A stretch of 37,360 nt of DNA from a virus. The notes under the pieces were generated by a model. It was not told where the DNA came from and did not search any database. It saw nothing but the letters and a program-made list of their open reading frames with translations. The stretch is from positions 1 to 37,360 of the IMG/VR virus record IMGVR_UViG_3300044492_000297; one strand, written 5' to 3'. The translations under genes and the position numbers were made by a program. Positions 6,784 to 14,773 of this stretch are shown here, piece by piece; position 1 is the stretch's first letter, and every line of letters starts with the position of its first letter.

Positions 6784-6805
6784 GCAGGGAAAAACGCAGG
6801 GAAAA
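6784..6805. repeat. Tandem GCAGGGAAAA direct repeats
   Basis: Two perfect copies of GCAGGGAAAA lie at 6784-6793 and 6796-6805, 12 bp apart centre to centre. They resemble the GTAGGGA words further right (GYAGGGA consensus). The spacing is close to one helical turn, as for cooperative protein binding. The binding protein is unknown; the integrase Arm domain, the AlpA-like protein or the RHH protein are candidates. Confidence 0.55.
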
Positions 6806-7017
6806 CGGCCTTTTATACCGGTGTTCGCAGGGGATTGGCTTCCCTCCTCCGGCACTTTTTCATGAATTCCGCCAGATACCGCCTTCGGTTACCAGCGACC
6901 CGCAACAGCCGCGTTTTTGTTGAATCCACTAGATAAACTGGCAGCTAATCGCTACCATGCCCCTGTGCCGACTACCGCCATCAATCACCATCAATCACGG
7001 GTAGCCACTGGTCCTCC

Positions 7018-7111
7018 TGTAGGGAATAACTGCAGGAAATCGGACTCGGGTAGGGACGCCCATCGACGATGTAGGGAACTTTTCAGGCGGAGGCGGACTT
7101 TCCCTACATCG
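7018..7111. repeat. TGTAGGGA repeats and 12-bp perfect inverted repeat
   Basis: Direct copies occur at 7018-7026 (TGTAGGGAA), 7050-7056 (GTAGGGA) and 7070-7078 (TGTAGGGAA). The last is part of CGATGTAGGGAA (7067-7078), whose exact reverse complement is TTCCCTACATCG at 7100-7111. The array ends 27 bp before the AlpA ATG. This is what arm-type integrase sites or operator sites look like. It could also form a hairpin in the 5' leader of the AlpA message (12-bp stem, 21-base loop). Confidence 0.65.
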
Positions 7112-7138
7112 CCACACAGGAGACAGCGAGAAGAACAG

Positions 7139-7420
7139 ATGCCAAAGAAGACCCTCACGATTCCCCAACACGAGCCCGCGGCTGCCACGGCGGCGCCGTC
7201 GCATGTGCCCGCGCAACTCATCAATCTCAAAGAAGTCTGTCGCCGAACCGGCCTCGGTCGCACGTCGATCCAAAACCTCATGGCAGCCGGGAAATTTCCG
7301 GCGGCCCTGAAGCACCCGGATGTCCGGGCCACACGGTGGAGCGCTGCGGCCGTGGACGCCTGTATCCAGAATTGGATCGCCGCGGCTACCGCCCCCAGCA
7401 GAAAGGAGGACCGATGCTGA
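7139..7420 (+). CDS. AlpA-family / excisionase-like DNA-binding protein
   Basis: A 93-residue protein. After a 25-residue Ala/Pro-rich leader it has the MerR-type winged helix-turn-helix typical of AlpA and phage excisionases: LINLKEVCRRTGLGRTSIQNLM (28-48), AAGKFPAALK, and W67 near the end of the wing, followed by a helix. AlpA proteins activate excision of P4-like integrated elements, and excisionases bend DNA at att sites. The gene overlaps the integrase start (stop 7418-7420, ATG 7414), a usual xis-int arrangement. The repeat array just upstream is a candidate target. Confidence 0.8.
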   Translation: MPKKTLTIPQHEPAAATAAPSHVPAQLINLKEVCRRTGLGRTSIQNLMAAGKFPAALKHPDVRATRWSAAAVDACIQNWIAAATAPSRKEDRC

Positions 7421-8676
7421 ACGACCTCACGATCACGCGAACCAAGACCGATCCCACGAAGGAACTCCGCCTGCCCGATGGCGAGGGTCTGCACCTGGCC
7501 CTCCTGCCGAATGGCCGCCGCTACTGGCGGTGGGATTACAGCTTCAATGGCCGCCGCAAACAGCTGAGCTTCGGCAAGTACCCGATCGTCACGCTGAAAC
7601 GGGCGCGGGAGAAGAAGCTGGAGGCGCAACGGCTCGTCGACACCGGCACCGATCCTTCCATCGCGCGGAAGCGCCAGAAGGTCGCCGTGGTGACCGACAC
7701 CTTCCGCGTCGTCGGGGAGGAATGGATCGAGCGGGAACGTCACACCCTGGGCGCCAACACGCTGGGCAAGAAGCGCAGCCTCCTCGATCGGTACTTGCTC
7801 CCCGCGCTGGGCGCGCGCACGGTCTCGACCATCCTGCCGACGGATGTGCTGCCGCTCCTCCAGGCGATCGAGAAACTCTCGAAACACGAAACGGCCCACC
7901 GCGTCCGGCAGATGGCGTCGGAGATTTTCCGGTACGCGGTGATCACCTCACGCGCGACCGCCGATGCCGCCGCGCTGCTGGGTGGGGCGCTCACCCCCGT
8001 GACCACGCGGAATCATCCGTGTCTCTTGGATCCGCCGGCGGTGGGCGCGCTCCTCACCGCGATCGATCAAGCGGACGGCTTCCCCTTCATCGTGGGTGCG
8101 CTGCAGTTGGCGCCGCTCCTGTTTGTACGGCCGGGAGAACTGCGCCGAGCGGAATGGCAGGAGATGGATCTGGCCGCAGCCGTCTGGCGGATTCCGGCGC
8201 GTCGGATGAAGCCCACGAAGGATCGGATCGCGCATCCGATCGATCACGTGGTGCCCCTCTCGCGACAGGCGATCGAGATCCTGCGGGCCCTCCAAACGAT
8301 CGCGGGGGACAACCGGCGGCTCGTGTTCCCCGGGTTGAAGTCACCCAATATCCCGATCTCCGATTCCACGCTGGCCACCGTGCTGCGGCGCCTGGGCTAC
8401 AGCCGGGAGCAGCAGAGTGTGCACGGCTTCCGCACGCTGGCTTCCACACACCTGCGGGAAATTGGCTTCGAGGGCGACCTGGTCGAACTGCAGCTGGGCC
8501 ACAAGATCGCGAACCCCGTCCGCGCCGCGTACGACAAGGCCGCGCGCATCCCGGAGCGCGTGCGGATGATGCAGCGGTGGGCGGACCACCTGGATGATCT
8601 GAAGGCCGGGCGCGTGGTGGCCTTCACCGGCCGCGTGCTCGCGTTCGCCCCCGAGGACGGCCGTGCGCAGGCCTGA
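7414..8676 (+). CDS. int: Tyrosine recombinase integrase with Arm (DUF4102) domain
   Basis: The ATG at 7414 follows AGGAGG at 7404-7409, giving 420 residues, a normal length for P4-type integrases. Residues about 15-90 are the Arm-binding DUF4102 domain (LPDGEGLHLALLPNGRRYWRW, SFGKYPIVTLKRAR). Residues 95-190 are the core-binding helices, and 205-390 the catalytic domain. Catalytic residues seen are R239 (VRPGELR), H337-x-x-R340 (HGFR), H363 (LGHK) and the nucleophile Y373 (RAAYDKA); a lysine near 266-269 probably completes the set. The gene looks intact. It shows the element integrates site-specifically, commonly at a tRNA in this family, but no att core could be located. Confidence 0.92.
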   Translation: MLNDLTITRTKTDPTKELRLPDGEGLHLALLPNGRRYWRWDYSFNGRRKQLSFGKYPIVTLKRAREKKLEAQRLVDTGTDPSIARKRQKVAVVTDTFRVVGEEWIERERHTLGANTLGKKRSLLDRYLLPALGARTVSTILPTDVLPLLQAIEKLSKHETAHRVRQMASEIFRYAVITSRATADAAALLGGALTPVTTRNHPCLLDPPAVGALLTAIDQADGFPFIVGALQLAPLLFVRPGELRRAEWQEMDLAAAVWRIPARRMKPTKDRIAHPIDHVVPLSRQAIEILRALQTIAGDNRRLVFPGLKSPNIPISDSTLATVLRRLGYSREQQSVHGFRTLASTHLREIGFEGDLVELQLGHKIANPVRAAYDKAARIPERVRMMQRWADHLDDLKAGRVVAFTGRVLAFAPEDGRAQA

Positions 8677-8678
8677 TC
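8657..8678. repeat. 22-bp direct repeat, left copy (overlaps integrase 3' end)
   Basis: This segment, covering the last codons and stop of the integrase, recurs at 9226-9247 with one mismatch (position 8 of 22). The perfectly shared core is GCGCAGGCCTGATC (8665-8678 and 9234-9247). The two copies flank the toxin-antitoxin pair, 569 bp apart. Confidence 0.75.
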
Positions 8679-8684
8679 GGATTC

Positions 8685-8709
8685 GACGGAGGACGCCGAG
8701 CCGTCTTTT
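8685..8709 (+). terminator. Weak possible terminator after integrase
   Basis: GACGG (8685-8689) and CCGTC (8701-8705) can pair, and TTTT (8706-8709) follows. The stem is only five base pairs with an 11-base loop, so it may be only partially effective, allowing some read-through from the integrase into the antitoxin gene starting at 8716. Confidence 0.3.
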
Positions 8710-8715
8710 GCTAGG

Positions 8716-8949
8716 ATGACCCTTATGGACGTGCACATCACCGCAGAACAGGAAGCCCGCCTGGCGGACATCGCGAGCCGCACCGGGCGGCAGCCTGACG
8801 ACCTGGTGCAGGAAGCCGTCAATCAACTCCTGACGGAGCACGCGCGGTTTCTCGAAGCGGTCGAGCAGGGCTTTCGCTCGATCGATGAGGGCCGGTTCGT
8901 CACCCACGAAGAAGTCGGGGCGCGCCTCGCGCGCGTGTTCAGTTCCTGA
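8716..8949 (+). CDS. ParD/RHH-like antitoxin
   Basis: The frame gives 77 residues from ATG 8716, or 74 from ATG 8725; an AGG at 8713-8715 would suit the second start better. The N-terminal strand MDVHITAEQEARLADIA and helix RTGRQPDDLVQEAVNQLL form a ribbon-helix-helix DNA-binding dimer domain. The remainder (EQGFRSIDEGRFVTHEEVGARL) is the usual toxin-binding tail; the E/G-R-FVTHEEV motif is common in ParD-like antitoxins paired with RelE/ParE toxins. TGA at 8947-8949 overlaps the toxin ATG at 8949. Autoregulation by the antitoxin is expected. Confidence 0.8.
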   Translation: MTLMDVHITAEQEARLADIASRTGRQPDDLVQEAVNQLLTEHARFLEAVEQGFRSIDEGRFVTHEEVGARLARVFSS

Positions 8950-9224
8950 TGCAGATCCGTTGGTCGCCTGAGGCTGAAGACGACCTCGAACGCCTCGTGC
9001 AGCACCTCCACCAGGACAACCCAGACGCCGCACGACGCGTGGCGAGAACGATCTATGAGGGGGCGGCCAGTCTAGCCACGCTCCCCCATCGCGGCCGCGT
9101 CGGCAGATTTCCAGGGTCGCGCGAACTCCTGTTCCCGCCCTACATCCTGGTCTACCGCGTTGGCCGTGAACACGTGGAGATCTCGCGCGTGTACCACGGG
9201 GCCCGCGACTGGCCCCTCGCATAG
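8949..9224 (+). CDS. RelE/ParE-superfamily toxin
   Basis: A 91-residue protein with the compact RelE/ParE fold: IRWSPEAEDDLERLVQHL, then a helix ARRVARTIYEGAASLATLPHRGR. The beta sheet follows with RELLFPPYILVYRV, then HVEISRVYHGARDWP. The P-x-x-G-R-x-G and final RVxHGARDW pattern are typical of ParE-type toxins, which poison DNA gyrase, whereas RelE members cleave mRNA. The sequence alone does not decide which. It is translationally coupled to the antitoxin. The pair may stabilise the prophage or defend against other phages. Confidence 0.85.
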   Translation: MQIRWSPEAEDDLERLVQHLHQDNPDAARRVARTIYEGAASLATLPHRGRVGRFPGSRELLFPPYILVYRVGREHVEISRVYHGARDWPLA

Positions 9225-9225
9225 C

Positions 9226-9247
9226 ACGGCCGGGCGCAGGCCTGATC
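9226..9247. repeat. 22-bp direct repeat, right copy
   Basis: This is the second copy of the integrase-3'-end repeat (21 of 22 identical to 8657-8678). It starts two bases after the toxin stop codon. The presence of a non-coding copy of the integrase tail directly after the toxin gene suggests the pair was inserted at, or duplicated with, this sequence. Confidence 0.75.
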
Positions 9248-9250
9248 CTA

Positions 9251-9263
9251 TGATTTGAAATCA
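9251..9263. repeat. Short palindrome
   Basis: TGATTT and AAATCA flank a single G, forming a 13-bp dyad in an AT-rich island, with a related GGAATCA at 9272-9278. It could be an operator, or part of an attachment core, immediately right of the direct repeat. The function is undetermined. Confidence 0.35.
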
Positions 9264-9328
9264 CATGTTTTGGAATCACGATGCACGACCGCCGCGCACC
9301 GCTTCGCCTAAACGCCGCCGTACACGCA

Positions 9329-9361
9329 GAAGGGGCAAGCCCACCGCCGGCTTGCCCCTTC
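9329..9361. terminator. Perfect 13-bp hairpin, probable bidirectional terminator
   Basis: GAAGGGGCAAGCC (9329-9341) and its exact reverse complement GGCTTGCCCCTTC (9349-9361) are separated by a 7-base loop. It lies between the toxin gene (ending 9224) and the convergent late operon (last stop 9393-9395), exactly where a bidirectional terminator is needed. There is no long T-run on either strand, so it may act as a strong hairpin block or need Rho. Confidence 0.75.
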
Positions 9362-9392
9362 GTGATTCGCGAACCCTCCGACCTCGACCGCG

Positions 9393-9827
9393 TTACTTCG
9401 GCGTCGCCCCCGGCTCGGTCGGCAACGTGTGGTCGGGATGGTCCGGCAGGGAATGGTCGGGATAGCCCTGGACCGGCGCGCCCGGCAGCGTGTGGTCGGG
9501 CACCAGAATCAGACCTAAGCACGCCAGCCACTTCACCATGTACCGGCGGCCCGGCACGATCGGCAACTGTGCCGCGTACGGCGGGAGGCTGTTGTCCGGT
9601 TTCTCCGTCGGATCGTACGGAAACACCGGCAACTGGACCGCCTGTCCCGGTGGCGGTAACTGAATCGGATGCGTGGGCGTGCCCCCGCCCCCGCCATAGA
9701 CCGGCAACTGCCCGGCCGCCGGGGGCGCAATGTAGATCGGCGGCATCGGATACGGCCCCCCACCCGGCAGCGTGTTGTCGACCTGCCCCCCATCCAAGAA
9801 CGTGATCACTGCGAGACGTGATGCCAT
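9393..9827 (-). CDS. Proline-rich protein with repeated D(N/H)(T/S)LP motif; last late gene
   Basis: The start at 9827 is chosen from GTGGAGG just upstream (144 residues). An in-frame ATG at 9887 also has a strong GAGGAGG site and would add 20 residues starting MCECVASNN. The protein begins MASRLAVITFLDGGQ and then repeats D-[NH]-[ST]-LP at least five times (VDNTLPG, PDNSLPP, PDHTLPG, PDHSLPD, PDHTLPT), with proline/glycine-rich PPPGQ spacers. There is one hydrophobic segment (WLACLGLILVP). I remember similar PDxxLPG repeat proteins near phage tail genes. It is probably structural or adhesive, but uncharacterised. The 286-bp gap upstream (9828-10113) shows no other convincing gene. Confidence 0.6.
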   Translation of the reverse strand: MASRLAVITFLDGGQVDNTLPGGGPYPMPPIYIAPPAAGQLPVYGGGGGTPTHPIQLPPPGQAVQLPVFPYDPTEKPDNSLPPYAAQLPIVPGRRYMVKWLACLGLILVPDHTLPGAPVQGYPDHSLPDHPDHTLPTEPGATPK

Positions 9828-10113
9828 GTGGCCTCCACTGAACTGATTGTTGACGGCTGCGTTATTCGACGCGACACACTCACACATCGTAGTACGCCTC
9901 CTCGCGCTGTAGAATCCTTCCCCCTGATGACGACCGACGCGCGCCGTCCAGAGCTCCCACCCTTGCCGCCGCGTGGCGCGCGGGCGGCTCGTCGCCGTGT
10001 TCACGGCGATCCGGCCGACAGCGGCACGGGCCTCGGAGGCTTCATCTCGGCTTCCTTGGCCTTCCACGCCGCGATGACTGTGAATAGACTCTGTCAATCG
10101 TACGTCCTCGTCC

Positions 10114-10767
10114 TCAGAACGTGACGGTCACGGGCAGGCCGTCGAGCGGGCCCAGGATCCCGCCGGCCGCCGAGAACACGACCACAAACTCGACATGCCC
10201 GTCCGCGCCCTGTCGCTGAATCGGCGCCGCCGTGGTGACGACCAGCAGAAACGTCGAGGGGTTGTCTGGATCTTCGATACGGATGGCGGTATTCACCGGA
10301 ATGGCCATCAACCCCATCATCCGGTCGATACCGTTGGCGTCCAGATAATGGAAGTAGAGCTTCGTCACCGTGACGACATTCGCATCGCTGACGTCCATCT
10401 CGACTGACTGCGTGGACGGAGGCGGCGCACTGCTCTTCGACCACTGGTAGGTCGCGGCCGTCAACGGCACGGTGCCGCCATGCTCGACCACGACCACTTC
10501 GATGTCCCGCTGTGCCGCCTCTCGATTCTCGGGCGGGATGGTGCCCAACGTGGTCAGCAGATCGGTGGTCTTCACCGACTGTTGACGCGTCACCATCGGA
10601 GACACCACCGAGTGGTGCGTCATCCGGTCGAAGAACGCCTCAATGGTTTCCACATCTCGACGACCGGGCACCGGACTCCCAAAGAGCGGCACACTCTGCG
10701 ACTGCTGATAGGCATACGTGATCGCGTCGTCCTCAGTCGTCGTCGTCTGCACCGTCCAGTTCCCCAT
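10114..10767 (-). CDS. Hypothetical late protein, probable tail-associated
   Basis: A 217-residue protein (MGNWTVQTTTTEDDAITYAYQQSQ...) with no recognised family. The N-terminal half is polar and helical (about 38-95, with DVETIEAFFDRMTHH). The second half is beta-rich with repeated hydrophobic strands (VEMDVSDANVVTVTKLYFHYL; HVEFVVVFSAAGG; LDGLPVTVTF). The lack of an export signal and its place after the fibre genes suggest a virion tip protein, a fibre assembly factor or a fibre-bound domain. It is separated from the fibre gene upstream by only 17 bases, so it is part of the late operon. Confidence 0.5.
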   Translation of the reverse strand: MGNWTVQTTTTEDDAITYAYQQSQSVPLFGSPVPGRRDVETIEAFFDRMTHHSVVSPMVTRQQSVKTTDLLTTLGTIPPENREAAQRDIEVVVVEHGGTVPLTAATYQWSKSSAPPPSTQSVEMDVSDANVVTVTKLYFHYLDANGIDRMMGLMAIPVNTAIRIEDPDNPSTFLLVVTTAAPIQRQGADGHVEFVVVFSAAGGILGPLDGLPVTVTF

Positions 10768-10784
10768 TCGTGTCTTCCTTTCCG

Positions 10785-11981
10785 TTACCCGACGCTGATC
10801 GTGATCGTCAAAAACATCTCGAGTGGGATGGCAGGAAACGCGGCATATGCAGGACGATACAGATCAATCGTGGTGCCGCCAGGGGGCGCATAACAAAACC
10901 CCGGCTCTAACACCACCGCCGTCCCGGCTCCACCATTCGGAGTAAACGACCCCACACTCATGCGATACGTCTGAAATCCTCCAGGTATCTTGACGCTCAA
11001 GACCGTTGGAGCACCAGACACCGAACTATTGGCTATGGGGATATACATAAGCACCGTCATCGTATTCCCGACCAACGTATACGCGAAGTAGCTAAAGCCG
11101 GTCACTGCCCACGCACCAGCGTTCGCTGTGAAATCTCCAGCGTTAAAAGGCACATCAATCCACGCGCCCATCGGCGTTGTGCGGCCTCGCTCGGAAACGG
11201 CCCCACGCGCTCCGATGCCACCGGACCGGTCAAAGATCACTTGCGTCACGTGGCCGGATTCGCCGTCGTCCTGCGTATAGAACCGCAGCTGCTGCACCTG
11301 ATTCATGATGCGCCAGACCCGCAAGTTCACGGGATCGGCCATGTTCATCAGGTAGAGGCTCGGATTGCTCACGGTGTTGACATGAATCTCGTTGGCGAAC
11401 GTCGTGCTCCCGGCCACGGTCAGGTCTCCACGCAGCGTCGTCAAGCCCACGACAGACAAGCTGGGTACCTCCAGCAGGCCGTCTCGCCCGAACCTGAGCC
11501 GCGCTACATAGCCGCTATCGGAGTCGAGGACGTGAGACACGTAGAAGTCGCCAAAGCCCTCTAGTCGCGTAGCTCGGGCATCAACCGGCACACTCGGCTC
11601 AGTATTCTTCAGCAGGATGTACGACACGTTCGATCCCACAATTTGCTGAGGACCGTTCGTGAAGATATTCGCCGCGTCCTTCAGCGGGACGTTGGTGCTC
11701 AGCCGTGCATCCACTACCGTGCCGGTCGTCAGCACCTCACCTGCAAGAGCCGTAATGGCGTCCGATCCGCCCGGTTCGTGCATCGCGTGGTGCGGCGTCG
11801 TCGGGTCTCCCGGCGGGCCCTGCACACCTCGCGGACCTTCCGGACCGAGTGGCCCGATGTCGCCTTTGGGGCCGATCGGACCCTCTAGCCCGACAGGACC
11901 AGCCGGGCCGGTGCTAACCGGGTTCCAGATCGGCACCCACTCCGTGGTCGCCGGGTCAGGAGGGATGTAGGGGTCAGCCAT
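10785..11981 (-). CDS. Collagen-like tail fibre protein
   Basis: A 398-residue fibre. After a 24-residue start ([15 protein letters not shown]) it has Gly-X-Y triplets at residues 25-59, then [20 protein letters not shown]. Next comes [18 protein letters not shown] and a beta-rich shaft with the word [17 protein letters not shown]. The C-terminal region (about 260-398) is beta-rich, with [18 protein letters not shown] and TMTVLMYIP segments, plausibly a receptor-binding or trimerisation head. Part of the shaft is shared with the larger fibre at 12375-14324. Collagen triplets are common in trimeric phage fibres. Confidence 0.8.
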   Translation of the reverse strand: MADPYIPPDPATTEWVPIWNPVSTGPAGPVGLEGPIGPKGDIGPLGPEGPRGVQGPPGDPTTPHHAMHEPGGSDAITALAGEVLTTGTVVDARLSTNVPLKDAANIFTNGPQQIVGSNVSYILLKNTEPSVPVDARATRLEGFGDFYVSHVLDSDSGYVARLRFGRDGLLEVPSLSVVGLTTLRGDLTVAGSTTFANEIHVNTVSNPSLYLMNMADPVNLRVWRIMNQVQQLRFYTQDDGESGHVTQVIFDRSGGIGARGAVSERGRTTPMGAWIDVPFNAGDFTANAGAWAVTGFSYFAYTLVGNTMTVLMYIPIANSSVSGAPTVLSVKIPGGFQTYRMSVGSFTPNGGAGTAVVLEPGFCYAPPGGTTIDLYRPAYAAFPAIPLEMFLTITISVG

Positions 11982-11989
11982 GCGTGCCT

Positions 11990-12367
11990 CTAGGCGCGAG
12001 CTTCACGGTTCGTTTTCTCGAGCCAATCGATCGTCTCGACGGCATACTTGACCGGTCGCCCGCTCTGCCACGGCACTTGCCCCAGGTAGTTGTAGAGCAG
12101 GTCAAACTCCTGCAGCGTGAGCTGCATCTGCGGCGACACCGGACGCCCATCCTCCGTGGCTCGCAGTTGACGATCAGGCTCGCCCGTGACGAGCTTCTTC
12201 CCGCACGGTTTCGCCTCACTGATACCCTCAAGTTTCTCGTACAGTCCGACTTCCGTCCGGAGCACCTGCATTCCCTTCTTCTCTTGCAATGATCCGCCGA
12301 GGATGAAGCCCACGAAACAGAACTCGAAGTGCCGCTTCCCTTGCTCGTCGCCGAAATCCAAAATCAT
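11990..12367 (-). CDS. Hypothetical protein between the two fibre genes
   Basis: The ATG at 12367 (125 residues) is chosen because the longer frame reads into the upstream fibre gene. The product begins MILDFGDEQGKRHFEFCFVGFILGG and contains a basic/glutamate-rich middle (EVGLYEKLEGISEAKPCGKKL). The C-terminal half is helical (QLTLQEFDLLYNYLGQVP). Located between two fibre genes with 8-base spacing on either side, it may be a fibre assembly chaperone, by position only. No family is recognised. Confidence 0.55.
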   Translation of the reverse strand: MILDFGDEQGKRHFEFCFVGFILGGSLQEKKGMQVLRTEVGLYEKLEGISEAKPCGKKLVTGEPDRQLRATEDGRPVSPQMQLTLQEFDLLYNYLGQVPWQSGRPVKYAVETIDWLEKTNREARA

Positions 12368-12374
12368 CGCCGTC

Positions 12375-14324
12375 TCAATTCTTTTGACAGAGGAAAATGT
12401 CGATGTAGGGCGGCAGGTGCGCCACATCCTCTGACCGCCCCACCAGCCCCAACCCGCGATCCGATCCAGCAGTGGCCCCACTCACGGCTGGTGAGTCGCC
12501 GGAGATACTGCCCGACCCCGACCCGGACCCGCTGAACGAGTGGGTATGACTACTCACGGGCTCGGTGTCTCCGGCCACGTTCCCGCTGAACGAATGGCCG
12601 TGAGGAGACGACGACATCACCCCGCTGCCGCCTGCATCCGCATTCATGCCTCCGGCATTATTCGGACCGGTGGTCCCGGAGAAGCCAATGTCCAGATGGT
12701 GGCCGTGCCCACCCCCTCCGTCCGTCGTTCCACTGATGCTCACGCTGACCTGCCCGGTCTGCCCGCCGTGCATGTGATTATCGGCCCTCAGCGTTCCCGC
12801 CTGATGCAGATGGTCTGGTGCGGCATACGTGCCCGGTCCATGAGCATGGCTCCAGGTCCCACCGGTTCCTCCTGCCGTCGCGCCGACGGTCACGCGAAGG
12901 AAGTAGTTGTCCCAATTCACACGCGTCCAGCCAGCCGGACACGGCGTCACACTGATCACGATGAGGCCAGAGGGGAACGGGCTGGCCCACGTCGAATCCC
13001 CACGGAGGAACGTGCTGGAATTCGCGGTCCCGTTGCCGAGTCTCGCCGGGTTCGCCACTCCCGTGGCGAGAGCCGCAGCGTTCAGGTTGGTCAGCCGTGA
13101 CCCATCTCCAGAGAATGCCGCATAGACGATGCCGTCTCGTCCGAAGGCGAATTGCGATTGAACGGTCTGATAGTCATCCGTCAGGGCTTCCAGGTACAGA
13201 AGGCCCGAGTTGTAGTTGACGAACCGCCACCGTTTGAGATTGACGCCTGCCCCATCATCGACAAAGTTCAAGACCGAGTTATTGCCCTGAATGGTCATGC
13301 CCGATCCGATGCTTTGAGCCGTGAAGAAGTTGTTGATGTTCTTCAGGGCGACGTTCGCCGTCAGGCGGGCATCGGGAAGCGTGCCCGTCGTGTCCGTCAA
13401 GGGAATGGCCGCCACGGTGCTCGGCTCGCCGCCCGTACTCTTCACGTAGCCGTTCGCCAGGGTATTCAGGGCGCGCTCATTCGTCAGTTGCGAGTGCGTG
13501 GACACGGTCCAGTAGGTCGCATCGTTGGCCACCGTCCCGGCCGGTCCTGGCGGCCCCTGCGGTCCAGGCGGTCCCTCTGGGCCCTCGTCTCCAGTCGGCC
13601 CAGGAGGGCCTTCTGGACCGGGCGGGCCAGGAGGACCAACCGCACTCGCGATGCCGACCCCGGGCCACGGCTCGGGTGGCGTCGTCGTGCCGTCCACCAC
13701 GCACATATAGGCAATGCCATCGGCGGCGATGACGATGTCACCGTCGTAGTAGGTCTTGGGATCGACATAGTTGCCGAGATACTCGAGGTCCATGCCTCCG
13801 GCACTCGGGCCGCCGATGATGACGATCTCTCCCGGGGTCGAGATGTCCAGGGCGATGTTGGCCCCGGCCACGAGCTTCCGGCTGTTGACCAGCGTCGGCT
13901 CATCGGTCTGCACCAGAAAACTCTCGGTCAGCGACGGTGCCGGCCCCTCCGGCCCCTGTGGCCCCTGCGCTCCTGGCTGCCCCTGTGGCCCGGGTGGACC
14001 TTGCACCTTGCCGGCATCAATCCACGCCTGTATGTCCTCCTCCCAGACCCAGAGGTGCCCCGTATCCCCCACGATGTAGGCATCGCCATCGGCGTTACCG
14101 GCCGGGGGCAGACTCCCAACATTCGGGACGGTGCCCTTGATCGTGACGCCCGTGCCGGTTGCACCCGTCGGCCCTTGCGGACCTTCCACCCCCTGCGGCC
14201 CTTGCGGGCCTTCCACCCCCTGCACGCCACGCGGCCCCGGCGGCCCTTCCGGACCGGCCGGTCCCGTCGCAGACACGGGCACCCATTGCCCGGCAACGTT
14301 CACTTTCAGGACGCCATCGGCCAC
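12375..14324 (-). CDS. Collagen-like tail fibre with tail-collar-type histidine-rich tip
   Basis: The start is GTG at 14324 (649 residues). Gly-X-Y segments occur at about 21-57, 109-130 and 230-263, separated by globular parts. [18 protein letters not shown] (about 315-335) begins a shaft shared with the smaller fibre. Residue 455 onwards has the signature [27 protein letters not shown] of a phage tail-collar domain. Next comes a Gly/His-rich tip with HAH, HLH, HMH, GHGHH, HGH and HTH motifs, then a Ser/Gly stretch and the common ending [13 protein letters not shown]. By analogy with T4 short tail fibre, the histidine pairs may chelate metal along the trimer axis. Probable receptor-binding fibre. 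Confidence 0.85.
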   Translation of the reverse strand: MADGVLKVNVAGQWVPVSATGPAGPEGPPGPRGVQGVEGPQGPQGVEGPQGPTGATGTGVTIKGTVPNVGSLPPAGNADGDAYIVGDTGHLWVWEEDIQAWIDAGKVQGPPGPQGQPGAQGPQGPEGPAPSLTESFLVQTDEPTLVNSRKLVAGANIALDISTPGEIVIIGGPSAGGMDLEYLGNYVDPKTYYDGDIVIAADGIAYMCVVDGTTTPPEPWPGVGIASAVGPPGPPGPEGPPGPTGDEGPEGPPGPQGPPGPAGTVANDATYWTVSTHSQLTNERALNTLANGYVKSTGGEPSTVAAIPLTDTTGTLPDARLTANVALKNINNFFTAQSIGSGMTIQGNNSVLNFVDDGAGVNLKRWRFVNYNSGLLYLEALTDDYQTVQSQFAFGRDGIVYAAFSGDGSRLTNLNAAALATGVANPARLGNGTANSSTFLRGDSTWASPFPSGLIVISVTPCPAGWTRVNWDNYFLRVTVGATAGGTGGTWSHAHGPGTYAAPDHLHQAGTLRADNHMHGGQTGQVSVSISGTTDGGGGHGHHLDIGFSGTTGPNNAGGMNADAGGSGVMSSSPHGHSFSGNVAGDTEPVSSHTHSFSGSGSGSGSISGDSPAVSGATAGSDRGLGLVGRSEDVAHLPPYIDIFLCQKN

Positions 14325-14326
14325 GG

Positions 14327-14773
14327 CTACTCCGGCTCGTACACGAGCGGCCCCAGCGCCAGCAAGTCGGCCGCGGCAATTTTGTCCACGTCATCCAGCA
14401 CGAGCGGATCGCGGGGAATCGTCACCTCGACACTCGTGAGCGCATCGATGTCTCGGCGGTAGGCCTCCAGATGCTCCGGCATCACTTCGATCACTTCCGC
14501 CCCGTGCGTCTGACGCTCCAGATCCGAGAGCGGTGCACGCGCCAGGCCGTACTGCCGCACCAAGGCGTTCCGCTGCGTGAGGAATTCGTCCACCTCGCCC
14601 TGCGTGACTTTCACCATCCGCGCCACGCTGTAGGCCAGCTTGACCGGCAGCTTGTCTGTGGCCAAGCGCGTGAGCGCCGGGTGCGCATCGAGCAAGGCTC
14701 GCAGCGTCAGGCGAATCGCCGCCCGCTCGGGCGATCGTCCGAACTCGGATCGCATCGGTTCAACCTTCGACAT
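14327..14773 (-). CDS. Hypothetical tail-region protein
   Basis: A 148-residue, mostly helical protein: [32 protein letters not shown] (about 22-53), then [20 protein letters not shown] and a helical region ending in [20 protein letters not shown]. It may bind a tail protein or fibre, but I recognise no family. Its stop (14327-14329) lies two bases before the fibre GTG at 14324. Its ATG lies inside the end of the preceding 68-residue gene, so expression is coupled. Confidence 0.6.
   Translation of the reverse strand: MSKVEPMRSEFGRSPERAAIRLTLRALLDAHPALTRLATDKLPVKLAYSVARMVKVTQGEVDEFLTQRNALVRQYGLARAPLSDLERQTHGAEVIEVMPEHLEAYRRDIDALTSVEVTIPRDPLVLDDVDKIAAADLLALGPLVYEPE

Larger units (their letters stand above)
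6679..7138. other. Divergent intergenic region with repeated motifs (regulatory or attachment region)
   Basis: This is the longest non-coding stretch inside the early half (460 bp). It lies between the minus-strand trio and the AlpA/integrase unit. It is visibly less GC-rich than its flanks and carries repeated (G)YAGGGA motifs (listed separately) and a 12-bp perfect inverted repeat close to the AlpA start. It must hold the promoters of both divergent units and is the best candidate for the phage attachment region or integrase/excisionase arm sites. I saw no tRNA 3' end in it, so no attP core can be marked. Confidence 0.55.

Noticed and set aside
7320-8597. Frame overlapping the integrase on the same strand
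   Set aside because: Arg/Gly/Pro/Ala-rich out-of-frame shadow; the integrase frame contains all catalytic residues.
10091-10096. TTGACA on the minus strand as a -35 box
   Set aside because: No reasonable -10 box lies 16-18 bases downstream on that strand.
13152-14462. 436-codon plus-strand frame with repeated Gly/Arg/Pro words
   Set aside because: The repeated words are the reverse complement of the collagen triplets of the minus-strand fibre.
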